The notes under the pieces were generated by a model. The model was not told where the DNA came from. It ran no database searches and saw only the letters and a program-made list of their open reading frames with translations. A stretch of 64,000 bases of DNA from Clavibacter michiganensis (GTDB taxonomy: Bacteria; Actinomycetota; Actinomycetes; Actinomycetales; Microbacteriaceae): positions 186,001 to 250,000 of the forward strand of contig MDHJ01000001.1 in the NCBI GenBank assembly GCA_002150995.1, given 5' to 3'. Both the position numbers and the translations under genes were made by a program. The stretch's first letter is position 1. The number at the start of each line of letters is the position of its first letter. Below, piece after piece: positions 1 to 7,717 of the stretch.

Positions 1-384
1 CTCCGCGCCGACGGGGCCGATCATCCCGGCGAGCGTCCAGACCTCCTGCTCGGCGTCCCACATCGTCTCGAGGCCGTCGAGCTGCAGGCCCGGGTAGGGG
101 CCGGGATCCGCGGCGATGCTCGCGTTGACGGCCGCGAGCGCCGCGGGTGAGGCATCGACGCAGGTGGTGAAGCCGCCCTCCTCGGCCGCATCCGCGGCGG
201 ACGGCGTGGGCGTCGGCGTGGGCGACGGCAGGACGATGGGCGGCTCCTCCGGGTCGAGGCCGCCGAGCGCGCCGCCGGCTCCGCCGAGCGCGGCGCATCC
301 GCCCAGCGCGAGCCCGAGCGCGAGCGCGACCGCGACGGCGCCGGCCGGGGCCGCGCGGTGGTCGATGATCCGTGATGCCCTCAT
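1..384 (-). CDS. Putative lipoprotein, 3' end outside window
   Basis: The reading frame runs off the left edge, giving 128 codons without a stop. The N-terminus is a lipoprotein signal: charged MRASR start, Ala/Leu/Val-rich core and a lipobox ending LALGGC with Cys30 as the lipidation site. A Thr-Pro repeat spacer (PTPTPTP) follows, then a region with one further Cys that I cannot assign. The ATG lies 6 nt behind a TAGGGT hexamer on the minus strand (391-396), so the transcript is probably leaderless and the start is well supported. Function unknown; an envelope-anchored protein is inferred from the signal only. Confidence 0.75.
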   Translation of the reverse strand, partial: MRASRIIDHRAAPAGAVAVALALGLALGGCAALGGAGGALGGLDPEEPPIVLPSPTPTPTPSAADAAEEGGFTTCVDASPAALAAVNASIAADPGPYPGLQLDGLETMWDAEQEVWTLAGMIGPVGAE

Positions 385-390
385 GCCCGG

Positions 391-396
391 ACCCTA
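391..396 (-). promoter_or_regulatory. -10 hexamer of leaderless lipoprotein gene
   Basis: TAGGGT on the minus strand, followed by 6 nt and the ATG at 384. It matches the TANNNT-N6-start layout seen at many genes in this window. Confidence 0.55.
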
Positions 397-696
397 GGGC
401 GTCGCGGCGCGCTCCCGGCGGTCTCGGCGCGATCCGCTCCCGGACTGGGGGGATCGGGGCGGGTCGACGGCGACCGGGCCGCGCCGCCGGGACGTGCGCC
501 GCCGGCCACCCGTGCGCCCTCCGTCACCTGGGCCACGGCGGCACCCGCCCCCACGGCGCGACGCCCGCGAGCGTCACCAGCGCGTTCCGCCTGGGGAGGA
601 CGCGCACCCGAGGAGGGGTCGCCCGCCTAGCGTCGACCTGCGCGCGCCCGACGCGCGTCCCCTCCGCTCCCGATGGAGCACCCCGACAGGAGCACC
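397..696. other. Intergenic region between divergent genes
   Basis: GC-rich stretch of about 300 nt with no convincing gene. The only signal I can point to is TAGCGT at 628-633, a possible -10 for the gene at 697, which would leave a 5' leader of roughly 55-60 nt. Confidence 0.4.
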
Positions 697-1185
697 GTGG
701 ACAAATCGACACGGGCGGCCCTCGCGGTCGTCATCGCGACGGCACTGACCGTGGGAGCCGCCCTCCCCGCCGAGGCCAGCAGCCGGCGCACCGACCACGC
801 GCATGCCGCGGCGCGGACCTCCGCGAGCGCCTCCGCGACGCGTGCGGTCCCCCTCGGCGCCGTCCCGGAGCGGCGCCCGTTCACGGTCCGGGTGACGCCC
901 GGCCCGACCGCCGGATCGGCCGACGGCGCGCGCTTCTCCGGCACCGGGACGCCGGGCGGCCTCGTGGTCGTGCACTACTCGGCGCCGGACCCGGCGACCG
1001 GCGCGGCCGTCCGTCGGGTGGCCCACGGCACGGGATCCGTGGGCGCCGACGGCGACTTCTCGTTCACGGCGGACTTCCCGGAGCTGCCCGCCGGTTCGCC
1101 GCTCCTCTCCTACCGCGTCGACCTCGTCGTCCCGGCCCGGGCCGCCACCGGCGGCCGCATCGACGGCACGCTGCCGTTGGGCTGA
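697..1185 (+). CDS. Secreted protein of unknown function
   Basis: 162 aa from GTG 697. That start is preferred over ATG 673 because ACAGGAG lies 5 nt upstream and the protein then begins directly with a Sec signal peptide (MDKSTRAALAVVIATALTV, cleavage near AEAS). The mature part has a beta-rich pattern, including VVVHYSAPDPATG and a GTGSVGADGDFSFTADFPELP segment, resembling small immunoglobulin-like cell-surface modules; that comparison is only impressionistic. There are no cysteines and no anchor, so it is probably released. Its last 76 nt overlap the tail of the convergent transporter gene. Confidence 0.65.
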   Translation: MDKSTRAALAVVIATALTVGAALPAEASSRRTDHAHAAARTSASASATRAVPLGAVPERRPFTVRVTPGPTAGSADGARFSGTGTPGGLVVVHYSAPDPATGAAVRRVAHGTGSVGADGDFSFTADFPELPAGSPLLSYRVDLVVPARAATGGRIDGTLPLG

Positions 1186-2147
1186 CGGCTCCCGGCCGCG
1201 CGGCGGGTCGCGCCGCGGGCGATGCCGCGGGCAGCGCCTCGCGTCGCGCCGCGGGTCGCGTCCATGACGAGCACGATCGCGACGCCGGCCCCGCACAGCG
1301 CGAAGCCCGCGAGCGTCACCAGCGTGATCCGCTCGCCGAGCAGCAGCGCCCCCGCGGCCGCGGTCGTCGGCGCGACGAGGAACAGCAGCGCGTTGAGCGC
1401 CGTGATGCCGACCCGCTCGAGCAGCCACCAGTAGAGCCCGTAGGCCGCCAGCGTCGGCGCGAGCGCGGCGAGGACGGCGGTGATCCAGAACACGGGATCC
1501 GCCGGGGGCGCCAGCGTGCCGGTAGCAGCGGCGGCGATCGCCAGCGCGACCGCGGTGACCACGACGTGCACGGTGAGGGTCACGAGCACCGGCGGGCGTC
1601 CGGACGAGCGGCGCTCGAGGAACGTGCCCGCGACCAGGCACGCCATGGCCGCGGCCGGGAGCAGGTAGGAGACCGGATCCGCATCCGCCGCCCCCGCCTG
1701 CGACCGCACCACGAGCACCACGCCCATGGCGCCGAGCGCGAGCCCGCCCCACTGCGCGGCGCGGACGCGCAACCCGAGCAGCGGGCCGACGAGCGTCGCG
1801 ACCACGAGCGGCTGCACCGCGTCGATGAGCGCGGTCGTGCCGGTGGCGATGCCCGCGCCGATCGCGGCGTAGACGAACGCGCAGTACCCGAGCTGGGCGA
1901 AGGAGCCGATGAGCGCCTGCCGTCCGAGCATCCTCAGCGGCACCCCGCGCGCCGCGCCCGTCACCGCGACGAGCGCGACGAGGGCGACGGCGAGCGGCGC
2001 GAACCGCCAGAGCAGCAGCGTCGTGGCGGGCACCTCCACCGTGCCGACGGCCGCGATGAGGAAGCCGGAGCTCCAGGCGAGGATGAAGCCCGCGGCCGCG
2101 GTCACCGTAACCACGCGATCTGGTAAACCGATCTGTCTACTCATCAT
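1110..2147 (-). CDS. EamA/DMT-superfamily transporter
   Basis: 345 aa with about ten hydrophobic helices in two EamA-type halves (AGFILAWSSGFLIAAV near the N-terminus; second half with LLERVGITALNALLFLVAPTTAAAGALLLGE, the typical end of EamA repeat 2). Members export small metabolites or amino acids; the substrate is not predictable here. The start MMSRQ is chosen because ATG 2147 lies 7 nt behind TATAGT (2155-2160). The C-terminus carries an unusual Arg/Ala/Gly repeat tail (TRGATRGAARGIARGATRRA) reaching 76 nt into the convergent upstream gene. It is divergent from a TetR regulator with a shared operator, so drug- or metabolite-induced export is likely. Confidence 0.85.
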   Translation of the reverse strand: MMSRQIGLPDRVVTVTAAAGFILAWSSGFLIAAVGTVEVPATTLLLWRFAPLAVALVALVAVTGAARGVPLRMLGRQALIGSFAQLGYCAFVYAAIGAGIATGTTALIDAVQPLVVATLVGPLLGLRVRAAQWGGLALGAMGVVLVVRSQAGAADADPVSYLLPAAAMACLVAGTFLERRSSGRPPVLVTLTVHVVVTAVALAIAAAATGTLAPPADPVFWITAVLAALAPTLAAYGLYWWLLERVGITALNALLFLVAPTTAAAGALLLGERITLVTLAGFALCGAGVAIVLVMDATRGATRGAARGIARGATRRAAGSRQPNGSVPSMRPPVAARAGTTRSTR

Positions 2148-2154
2148 GCCGTCG

Positions 2155-2160
2155 ACTATA
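2155..2160 (-). promoter_or_regulatory. -10 of DMT transporter gene
   Basis: TATAGT on the minus strand, 7 nt before ATG 2147. It overlaps the left arm of the palindromic operator at 2157-2172. Confidence 0.55.
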
Positions 2161-2172
2161 CAGACTGGTATA
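2157..2172. promoter_or_regulatory. Palindromic operator, likely TetR-type
   Basis: TATACAGACTGGTATA: arms TATAC/GTATA around a 6-nt centre, AT-rich in a very GC-rich background. It overlaps the -10 of the DMT gene (2155-2160) and of the tetR gene (2169-2174). Binding there would block both divergent promoters, so autoregulation plus repression of the transporter is the simplest reading. Confidence 0.65.
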
Positions 2173-2174
2173 TT
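2169..2174 (+). promoter_or_regulatory. -10 of TetR gene (leaderless)
   Basis: TATATT, then 6 nt, then GTG 2181. It shares bases with the right arm of the operator. Confidence 0.6.
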
Positions 2175-2180
2175 GATCGG

Positions 2181-2795
2181 GTGATCACGCCCGTCCCCGA
2201 CCTCGCCCCGCTGACCCCCGGCGCCCGTCGCGTGCTCGACGCCGCGTCCGAGCTCTTCTACGCGCGGGGGATCCACGTGGTCGGGGTCGACGCGATCGCG
2301 GCGGCGGCCGGCGTCACGAAGAAGACGATCTACGACCGCTTCGGATCCAAGGAGCACCTCGTCGTCGCGTACCTCCAGCACCGGGACGCGCGCTGGCGCG
2401 AGCACCTGGCGGTGCGCCTCGCGCGCACGCCCGAGCCGGGGGCGGACCGCGTGCTCGCGGTGTTCGACGCCGCGATCACCTGGGCCGACGCCAACACGCC
2501 CAAGGGCTGCAGCGCGATCAACGCCCGCGCGGAGCTCGGCGCGGGCGACCTGGGCGACGAGGACGACGGCCACGACGTGCTCCCCGAGACGATGCGCCAG
2601 AAGGCGTGGCTCCTCGAGCTGATCCGCGACCTGTGCCGGGAGGCCGGCGCCCCGGATCCCGTCGGCACGGCGCGGACGCTGATGCTGCTCTACGAGGGCG
2701 CCCTCGTCACGCTCGGCATGGGCACCTTCGGGCGCCCCTTCGAGGCGGCCCGCGATGCGGCGCGCGCCGTGCTCGCGGCGGCGCTGGCCGGCTGA
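2181..2795 (+). CDS. TetR/AcrR-family transcriptional regulator
   Basis: 204 aa. The N-terminal TetR helix-turn-helix spans about residues 12-60 (ARRVLDAASELFYARGIHVVGVDAIAAAAGVTKKTIYDRFGSKEHL, shown in the family's usual order of helices). The remaining alpha-helical ligand/dimerisation domain is of normal family length. GTG 2181 is 6 nt behind TATATT, so the message is probably leaderless. It is divergent from the DMT exporter with one palindrome covering both -10 elements, which suggests it represses the exporter and itself. The ligand cannot be told from sequence. Confidence 0.9.
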   Translation: MITPVPDLAPLTPGARRVLDAASELFYARGIHVVGVDAIAAAAGVTKKTIYDRFGSKEHLVVAYLQHRDARWREHLAVRLARTPEPGADRVLAVFDAAITWADANTPKGCSAINARAELGAGDLGDEDDGHDVLPETMRQKAWLLELIRDLCREAGAPDPVGTARTLMLLYEGALVTLGMGTFGRPFEAARDAARAVLAAALAG

Positions 2796-2819
2796 CGCCG
2801 ACAGCCTGCCCGCGGCGGC

Positions 2820-2981
2820 CTAGCCCTCGTAGGGGAGCCGGTATGAGTGCGGCGCGCTCGCCGACGAGGACGCGGTCCCGGACGCGGCCCGACCGGAGGG
2901 TCACGCGGCACGGTGCGACGAGGCCCCGTGCGTCCGTGGGACGCGCGCCAGCTGCGCGGCGAGCACGGGCGTCAGCTGCAT
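2820..2981 (-). pseudogene. Possible small ORF interrupted by in-frame TGA
   Basis: An ATG-initiated minus-strand frame of 53 codons begins MQLTPVLAAQLARVPRTHG and ends SAPHSYRLPYEG before TAG, with one TGA after codon 26. It is the only coding-like signal in the 309-nt gap between the TetR and SDR genes. It could be a remnant, a stop introduced by one base change, or chance in GC-rich DNA. No family recognised. Confidence 0.2.
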
Positions 2982-3035
2982 CCCGCCACGCTAGCCGCAG
3001 GGCGGATCGACGCCGTCGCCGGCGCCCGGACGGCC

Positions 3036-3041
3036 TAGCGT
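3036..3041 (+). promoter_or_regulatory. Candidate -10 of SDR gene
   Basis: TAGCGT, 63 nt before ATG 3105. The same hexamer lies 63 nt before the start of the secreted protein at 697, so these two genes appear to have leadered messages. Confidence 0.35.
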
Positions 3042-3104
3042 CGAGAGGACGCACCCCGGGCGCACCCGTCGCGGAGGTCCCGATCCACCATCAGGAGGAG
3101 AACC

Positions 3105-3773
3105 ATGACCACCATCGCCATCGTGGGGGCCGGCACCGGCCTCGGAGCCGCCGTCGCCCGCCGCTTCGGAGCCGAGGGCTTCGCCGTCGCGCTCGTCTCG
3201 CGCAGCCAGGAGCGCGTCGACGACCTCGCGCGCACGCTGTCCGAGGAGGGGATCACCGCGCGCGGCTACGCCGCCAACGTGCGCGACCACGTGGCGCTCG
3301 CCGCCGCGCTCGACCGTGCCGCGCAGGACCTCGGACCCGTCGAGGTGCTGCAGTACAGCCCGCTCCCGCAGAAGGAGTTCCTGCGTCCCGTGCTGGAGAC
3401 CACGCCCGGCGACCTGGTCGGCGCGTTCGAGTTCTCCATCCAGGCTCCCGTCGCCGCCGTGCACCAGGTGCTGCAGGGCATGCGCGTCCTCGGCCGGGGC
3501 ACGGTCCTCTTCGTCAACGGCGGCACGGCGGTCCAGCCGCTGCCGAAGTTCGCCGGCACCTCCATCGGGTTCGCGGGCGAGACCGCCTACGGGCAGATGA
3601 TCCACGAGGCGCTCGCGGGGGACGGGATCCACGTGGGCCAGCTGATCATCCCCGGCTCGATCCGGCCGGGCCACCCGAGGAAGGACCCGCAGGTGCTCGC
3701 GGACGCGCTGTGGGCGATGCACGTGGAGCGCGGCGAGTTCCGTCGCTTCGCGACCACCATGGACGACGAGTAG
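3105..3773 (+). CDS. SDR-like protein lacking the YxxxK catalytic pair
   Basis: 222 aa Rossmann-fold protein. The N-terminal dinucleotide site is clear (IAIVGAGTGLGAAVARRF, the SDR TGxxxGxG pattern). The chain continues with typical SDR spacing (VLFVNGGTAV at the strand-5 position). At the active-site position the sequence reads FAGETAYGQMIHEAL, with no Lys four residues after the Tyr, so classical dehydrogenase chemistry is doubtful. The start is supported by AGGAGGAG 4 nt upstream. It may bind NAD(P) in a sensing or non-canonical role. It is followed by a strong terminator. Confidence 0.8.
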   Translation: MTTIAIVGAGTGLGAAVARRFGAEGFAVALVSRSQERVDDLARTLSEEGITARGYAANVRDHVALAAALDRAAQDLGPVEVLQYSPLPQKEFLRPVLETTPGDLVGAFEFSIQAPVAAVHQVLQGMRVLGRGTVLFVNGGTAVQPLPKFAGTSIGFAGETAYGQMIHEALAGDGIHVGQLIIPGSIRPGHPRKDPQVLADALWAMHVERGEFRRFATTMDDE

Positions 3774-3792
3774 CAGTCCGATCCGGGACGAC

Positions 3793-3826
3793 GGAGGGGA
3801 GGAGCGCCGCAGCGCTCCTCCCCTCC
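3793..3826. terminator. Bidirectional terminator, perfect 15-bp stem
   Basis: GGAGGGGAGGAGCGC, loop CGCA, GCGCTCCTCCCCTCC. It lies between the convergent SDR and YceI-like genes and can serve both. Confidence 0.8.
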
Positions 3827-3843
3827 CTGTCGTGCGGACCGGG

Positions 3844-4536
3844 CTAGTTCGCCGGCGTGGCCTTCACCAGGAACTCGACGGTGCCCTGGTCCTCGACGCT
3901 CACGAAGCCGAGGTCCGGCGCCTCGACGCCGTAGTCGGAGAAGGTGACCGGGATGGATCCGCTCACCTGCACGCCGTCGCCCGAGAGCGCGGCCTGCAGC
4001 GGGACGGTGACCGTCTGGGTGACGCCGTGCATGGTCAGCTCGCCGGTCGCGTCGACGGTGGCGACCTCGCCGCTCGCGGGGACGGCCGCGTCGATCGGCT
4101 GCGTCAGCGTGAAGGTCGCGTCCGGGAACTGCGAGACCTGCATGGCCTCGTCGCGGAAGTACGAGTCGCGCGGCGGCTGGTCGGTGGCGATGCTCGCGAC
4201 GTCGACCGTCACGGTCGCGGCCGAGAGGGTGGATCCGTCGACCGTGATGGTGCCGGTCACGTCCTCGGTGGTGCCGACGACGGTCACGTCGGTGCCGTTC
4301 AGCACCTCGTCGACCCGGTAGCCGGCGGTGCTGCCCGTGCCGATGGCCCAGTCGCCCGACAGGTCGCTCGTGTCGAGCGTGGAGTCGGCGGGGGCGGCCG
4401 ACACGGACGGGGCGGCGGCGGGGGCGCCGACGATGACGTCCCGGTAGAACACCGGTCCGGCCACGGCGGCGGTGACGCCGAGCACGACGACCACGGCCGC
4501 GCTCGTGCCGAGGATGATCTTGGTCTTCTTCTGCAT
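3844..4536 (-). CDS. YceI-family protein, membrane-anchored
   Basis: 230 aa. An N-terminal hydrophobic segment (residues 7-27) follows a Lys-rich start (MQKKTKI), then an Ala/Ser-rich linker. The YceI lipocalin-like domain spans about residues 62-228 and shows hallmark segments (SYFRDEAMQVSQFPDATFTLT; ATGELTMHGVTQTVTVPL; SDYGVEAPDLG). YceI proteins are beta-barrels that bind isoprenoid-type lipids and have been tied to stress or alkaline growth; the ligand here is unknown. The N-terminal helix suggests it sits on the outer face of the membrane. It is divergent from an ECF sigma gene about 250 nt away. Confidence 0.9.
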   Translation of the reverse strand: MQKKTKIILGTSAAVVVVLGVTAAVAGPVFYRDVIVGAPAAAPSVSAAPADSTLDTSDLSGDWAIGTGSTAGYRVDEVLNGTDVTVVGTTEDVTGTITVDGSTLSAATVTVDVASIATDQPPRDSYFRDEAMQVSQFPDATFTLTQPIDAAVPASGEVATVDATGELTMHGVTQTVTVPLQAALSGDGVQVSGSIPVTFSDYGVEAPDLGFVSVEDQGTVEFLVKATPAN

Positions 4537-4793
4537 GGGGGTCTCCTGATCCGGATGGTGCTCATCTGGTCGCCGCGAGGGACTGCGCCGACATCAGGGA
4601 CGACGGACCAGCCGCGGAGAACGTTCACGCGTTCAGGTTCCTGCCAGGTTCGGCCGGTCCGCCCGCTCCGCAGCCTGGCGGCGCGTGTCCGCTCCGCGCC
4701 GTGACCTGTCGGTGCGGAGGCGGCCCTGGGACCCTCGACCTGCCGGCGGATCGGAAAGACCCGGGCCGGTGCCGGACATGCGGAGGAGTGGAC

Positions 4794-5342
4794 ATGCCCG
4801 ACCCCGGATCCCGCGCCCGCTTCGAGGCCGTCGTACGCGAGGTGCTGGAGCCGGTGCGCCGCTACCTCGCCCGGCGCGTGGACGCGCCCACCGCGGAGGA
4901 CGTGCTGAGCGAGACGCTCGTCGTGCTGTGGCGCCGGCTCCCGGACGTGCCGGACGGCGAGGAGATCCCCTACGCGATCGGCGTCGCGCGGCTGCAGCTG
5001 CGGAACGCCCTGCGCTCGCTGCGCCGCCAGGAGCGGCTCGTCGCGCGGATCGTCACGGTCGACCCGCCGTCGGAGGTGCCGCCCGCCGACGACGACGGAC
5101 CGGATCCCCGCGTCGACCTGGTGCGGGAGGCGCTCGGGCTCCTGCGCGAGGCCGACGCCGAGGTCCTGCGCCTGCACGCGTGGGACGCGCTGGCCGTGAC
5201 CGACATCGCCCGCGTGCTCGGCATCACGCCCAACGCGGTCTCGATCCGGCTGCACCGGGCGCGCCGGAGGCTCGCGGACGGGATCCGGAAGATCGAGGCA
5301 CGAGGCGGACATGACGAGGAGAGGGGAGGGACGGGCCGATGA
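4794..5342 (+). CDS. ECF-type RNA polymerase sigma factor
   Basis: 182 aa from ATG 4794, chosen over the longer frame at 4701 because GGAGGAG lies 5 nt upstream. Region 2 covers about residues 7-70 (FEAVVREVLEPVRRYLARRVDAPTAEDVLSET) and region 4 about 115-170 (LRLHAWDALAVTDIARVLGITPNAVSIRLHRARRRL). The next gene starts inside its stop codon (ATGA overlap), so the two are translationally coupled. The partner is a membrane protein without a recognisable zinc-finger anti-sigma motif. The trigger is not evident from sequence. Confidence 0.9.
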   Translation: MPDPGSRARFEAVVREVLEPVRRYLARRVDAPTAEDVLSETLVVLWRRLPDVPDGEEIPYAIGVARLQLRNALRSLRRQERLVARIVTVDPPSEVPPADDDGPDPRVDLVREALGLLREADAEVLRLHAWDALAVTDIARVLGITPNAVSIRLHRARRRLADGIRKIEARGGHDEERGGTGR

Positions 5343-5992
5343 CGACACGACACGACGCATCCGACGCGTCGGGGGAGCCCGACGCGGGGATCGACCGCCT
5401 GCTGCGTGCCGCCGACCCCGCCCCGTACCTCGCGCCGCTGTCACCCGGGCAGCGTGCCGAGCTGGAGGAGCACGCCATGGACGAGACCACCCGCACGCCC
5501 GCACGCCGCGGAGCACCATCCGGCGGCGGATCGGACCGCCGGCGCCCGCGGCCGACGCGTCGGCCGCTGGTCCTCGGCGCCGTCCTCGCCGCGGTCGCCC
5601 TCGTCGTCGTGACCGTGGTCCTGCCGCGGGGCGACGGGGACGGCACCCGCCTGACGGTCGACGCGTCGGGCGGGCTCGCCGACAGCTGCGCCGTCATCAC
5701 GCCCGAGGGCCTCGCCGCCGCGGCGACCCTCGCCTTCCGCGGGACGGTCGAGAGCGTGGAGGGCGGCACCGCGACGATCCGCGTCGAGCGCGTGTACGCG
5801 GGGGAGCCGTCCGAGACGGTCGCCGTGTCGCAGGGCGACCCGGACGACGTGGTGGACGGCGCCGCGCCGGTCTTCGCCGACGGAACGACCTACCTCGTCG
5901 CCGCGTCGGACGGGCGCGTCGCCTCCTGCGGCCTCACCGGGGTCGACGGACCCGAGCTCTCGGCGCTGTACGACCAGGCGTTCCCGGGCTGA
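5339..5992 (+). CDS. Single-pass membrane protein, probable sigma-factor partner
   Basis: 217 aa. A soluble, charged N-terminal part (residues 1-75) precedes one transmembrane helix (about 77-96) and an extracytoplasmic domain containing two Cys (LADSCAVIT and VASCGLTG) and a beta-rich segment. This topology, and the 4-nt overlap with the sigma gene, are what an anti-sigma factor would show, but there is no HxxxCxxC zinc motif. Role as a regulator of the upstream sigma factor is inferred from context. Confidence 0.7.
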   Translation: MTTRHDASDASGEPDAGIDRLLRAADPAPYLAPLSPGQRAELEEHAMDETTRTPARRGAPSGGGSDRRRPRPTRRPLVLGAVLAAVALVVVTVVLPRGDGDGTRLTVDASGGLADSCAVITPEGLAAAATLAFRGTVESVEGGTATIRVERVYAGEPSETVAVSQGDPDDVVDGAAPVFADGTTYLVAASDGRVASCGLTGVDGPELSALYDQAFPG

Positions 5993-6117
5993 GCCGGCTC
6001 CGGCAGGTCGCGACGGCGCGATGGCGGGACAGGGGATCCGCGATGTCCACCTGGGATGATTCCCGCGAGCGGTGAACCTTCCGGCCGTCCATCTCGTCGT
6101 GGAGGGAGGAGGCACGG

Positions 6118-6624
6118 ATGACCACGGAGAGCACGGCCCGGATGCGGGCGCTGCACGACGCGCACGCGCCGGCGCTCCAGCGGTACGCGCTGCGGCTCAC
6201 GGGGGATCCGGCGCTCGCCGAGGACGTCGTGCAGGAGGCGCTGCTGCGGGCCTGGCGGTCGCCCGCGATCCTCGCGGAGGACGACGAGTCGGCCCGCCGC
6301 TGGCTCTTCACCGTGGTGCGGAACCTCGTGATCGACGACCGGCGCAGCGCCTGGCGCGGCCGCGAGACGCCGACGGACACCCTGCCGGAGGATCCCGTCG
6401 CCGACGCGTCCGACGCCATCATCGACCGCCTGCTCGTGGCCGAGGCCCTCGCGTCGCTCTCGCCCGAGCACCGCCGCGCGGTCGTCAGCTGCTACCACCT
6501 GGGGCGCAGCGTCGCGGAGACCGCCGAACGCGAGGGCGTCCCTCCGGGCACGATCAAGTCCCGCCTCCACTACGCGCTCAAGGCGCTCCGGCTCGCCCTG
6601 CAGGAACGAGGAGTCACCCGATGA
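6118..6624 (+). CDS. ECF sigma factor, SigK/SigL-like
   Basis: 168 aa. Region 2 spans about residues 10-75 (LHDAHAPALQRYALRLTGDPALAEDVVQEALLRAW, then RWLFTVVRNLVIDDRR). Region 4 spans about 105-160 (ALASLSPEHRRAVVSCYHLGRSVAETAEREGVPPGTIKSRLH). The sequence style is that of actinobacterial SigK/SigL sigma factors, which are held by zinc-finger (RskA/RslA-like) anti-sigma factors. The neighbour fits exactly: the downstream anti-sigma gene overlaps by ATGA. GGAGGGAGG upstream supports ATG 6118. Confidence 0.92.
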   Translation: MTTESTARMRALHDAHAPALQRYALRLTGDPALAEDVVQEALLRAWRSPAILAEDDESARRWLFTVVRNLVIDDRRSAWRGRETPTDTLPEDPVADASDAIIDRLLVAEALASLSPEHRRAVVSCYHLGRSVAETAEREGVPPGTIKSRLHYALKALRLALQERGVTR

Positions 6625-7427
6625 ACGACCGTGCCGCCGACATCCACGAGTGGGATGCCGCCTACGTGCTCGGCAGCCTGAGCGCCACCGACCGCGCGCT
6701 CTTCGAGGCCCACCTCGAGGGCTGCGACGCGTGCATGCGCTCCCTCGCGGAGCTCTCCGGGCTGCCCGGGGTGCTGCGGATGCTGCCCGTGGAGGACGCG
6801 CTCGCGCTCATGGACGAGCCCGACGCGCCTGCCGCGACCCCGCACGCACCCGAGCCGCAGGGCGAGGCGGCGCTGCCCGCGCCCGCGCCCGTACCGACGT
6901 CGCACCGCGTGCCGCCGCGCCGCCGCCGCCCGCGGACCCGTCCGGTCGGCGTGCCGCTCACGCGCCGCATGGGCGGCTGGATCCTCGCCGCCGCGGCCGT
7001 CGCGCTCCTCGCGGGCGGCGCCGCCCTCGGTTCCGCGCTCCGGGCCGGCGTGAGCGTGCCGGTCGCGGATCCGACCCCTGCCGCCACCGCGACCGTCGAC
7101 CCCTCCGACGGCCTGCCCGCCGACGCCGTGAGCATGCGCTCCGAGCTCGACGACGCGGTGACCGCGCAGCTCGCCGTCACCGAGAAGCCCTACGGCACGC
7201 GCTTCGACTGGAGCTGCGAGTACGCGGGCGGCGGTGCGGGGCTCGGCGCCTACGACCTGGTCGCGATCGCGCAGGACGGCACCCGGACCGTCGTGGCGTC
7301 GTGGGGTGCGGGCGAGGCGGAGGCGAAGCAGCTGGCAGCCACGTCGAGCATCCCCATCGACCGCATCCGGTCGGTCGAGATCACGCCCTCCGACTCCGAC
7401 GTGGTGCTGGCGAGCCGCGACCTCTAG
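6621..7427 (+). CDS. Zinc-finger anti-sigma factor, membrane-anchored
   Basis: 268 aa. The N-terminal ZAS domain has the HxxxCxxC motif at His31-Cys35-Cys38 (AHLEGCDAC). A Pro/Ala linker and basic stretch (PPRRRRPRTRP) precede a transmembrane helix at about residues 119-140, followed by an extracytoplasmic domain of about 125 residues. This is the architecture of RskA/RslA-type anti-sigma factors that sequester an ECF sigma until the membrane part is cut. It overlaps the sigma gene by 4 nt. The extracytoplasmic domain (KPYGTRFDWSCEYAGGG) is not one I recognise. Confidence 0.88.
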   Translation: MNDRAADIHEWDAAYVLGSLSATDRALFEAHLEGCDACMRSLAELSGLPGVLRMLPVEDALALMDEPDAPAATPHAPEPQGEAALPAPAPVPTSHRVPPRRRRPRTRPVGVPLTRRMGGWILAAAAVALLAGGAALGSALRAGVSVPVADPTPAATATVDPSDGLPADAVSMRSELDDAVTAQLAVTEKPYGTRFDWSCEYAGGGAGLGAYDLVAIAQDGTRTVVASWGAGEAEAKQLAATSSIPIDRIRSVEITPSDSDVVLASRDL

Positions 7428-7453
7428 TCCGCGCGCCGCCGCATCGTGATGGC

Positions 7454-7621
7454 GTGCGCGCCATCGCGGGAGGAGGCGGTGCCACGTCCATCGGACAGGT
7501 GATCCAGGCGGCGCGGCGGGCCAGCGGCCTGTCGCAGCGCGACGTGGGCAGCATCTCGGGCCTCGCGCAGCCCACCGTCTCGGACGTCGAGCACCCGCCC
7601 GCGCCGCGTCGGGATCGCTGA
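7454..7621 (+). pseudogene. Truncated XRE-type helix-turn-helix fragment
   Basis: A 55-codon frame encodes IGQVIQAARRASGLSQRDV followed by ISGLAQPTVSDVE, the first three helices of an XRE/Cro HTH. It then ends in PPAPRRDR, where a normal protein would continue with helices 4-5. It looks like the stump of an XRE regulator or antitoxin. The GTG start at 7454 is the most plausible; no partner gene is adjacent. Confidence 0.45.
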
Positions 7622-7669
7622 GCGCGCGCTCCCCTCGGTCGCCCCTGGCGCGTCGACCTCGGCGCGCCC

Positions 7670-7675
7670 TAGCCT
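7670..7675 (+). promoter_or_regulatory. Candidate -10 of MFS gene
   Basis: TAGCCT, 42 nt before ATG 7718, implying a short 5' leader. Confidence 0.35.
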
Positions 7676-7717
7676 GGTGGCCTCCGCACCCGAGGAAACA
7701 GAGCAGGCGAGGATCCG

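Noticed and set aside
372..2126. Long plus-strand frame at the left end
   Set aside because: Arg/Pro/Gly-rich with no domain; it runs across the secreted-protein gene and antisense to the DMT transporter.
4701..4793. Longer start of the first ECF sigma factor
   Set aside because: The extra 31 residues are Cys/Gly-rich and lack a ribosome site, while ATG 4794 has GGAGGAG at good spacing.
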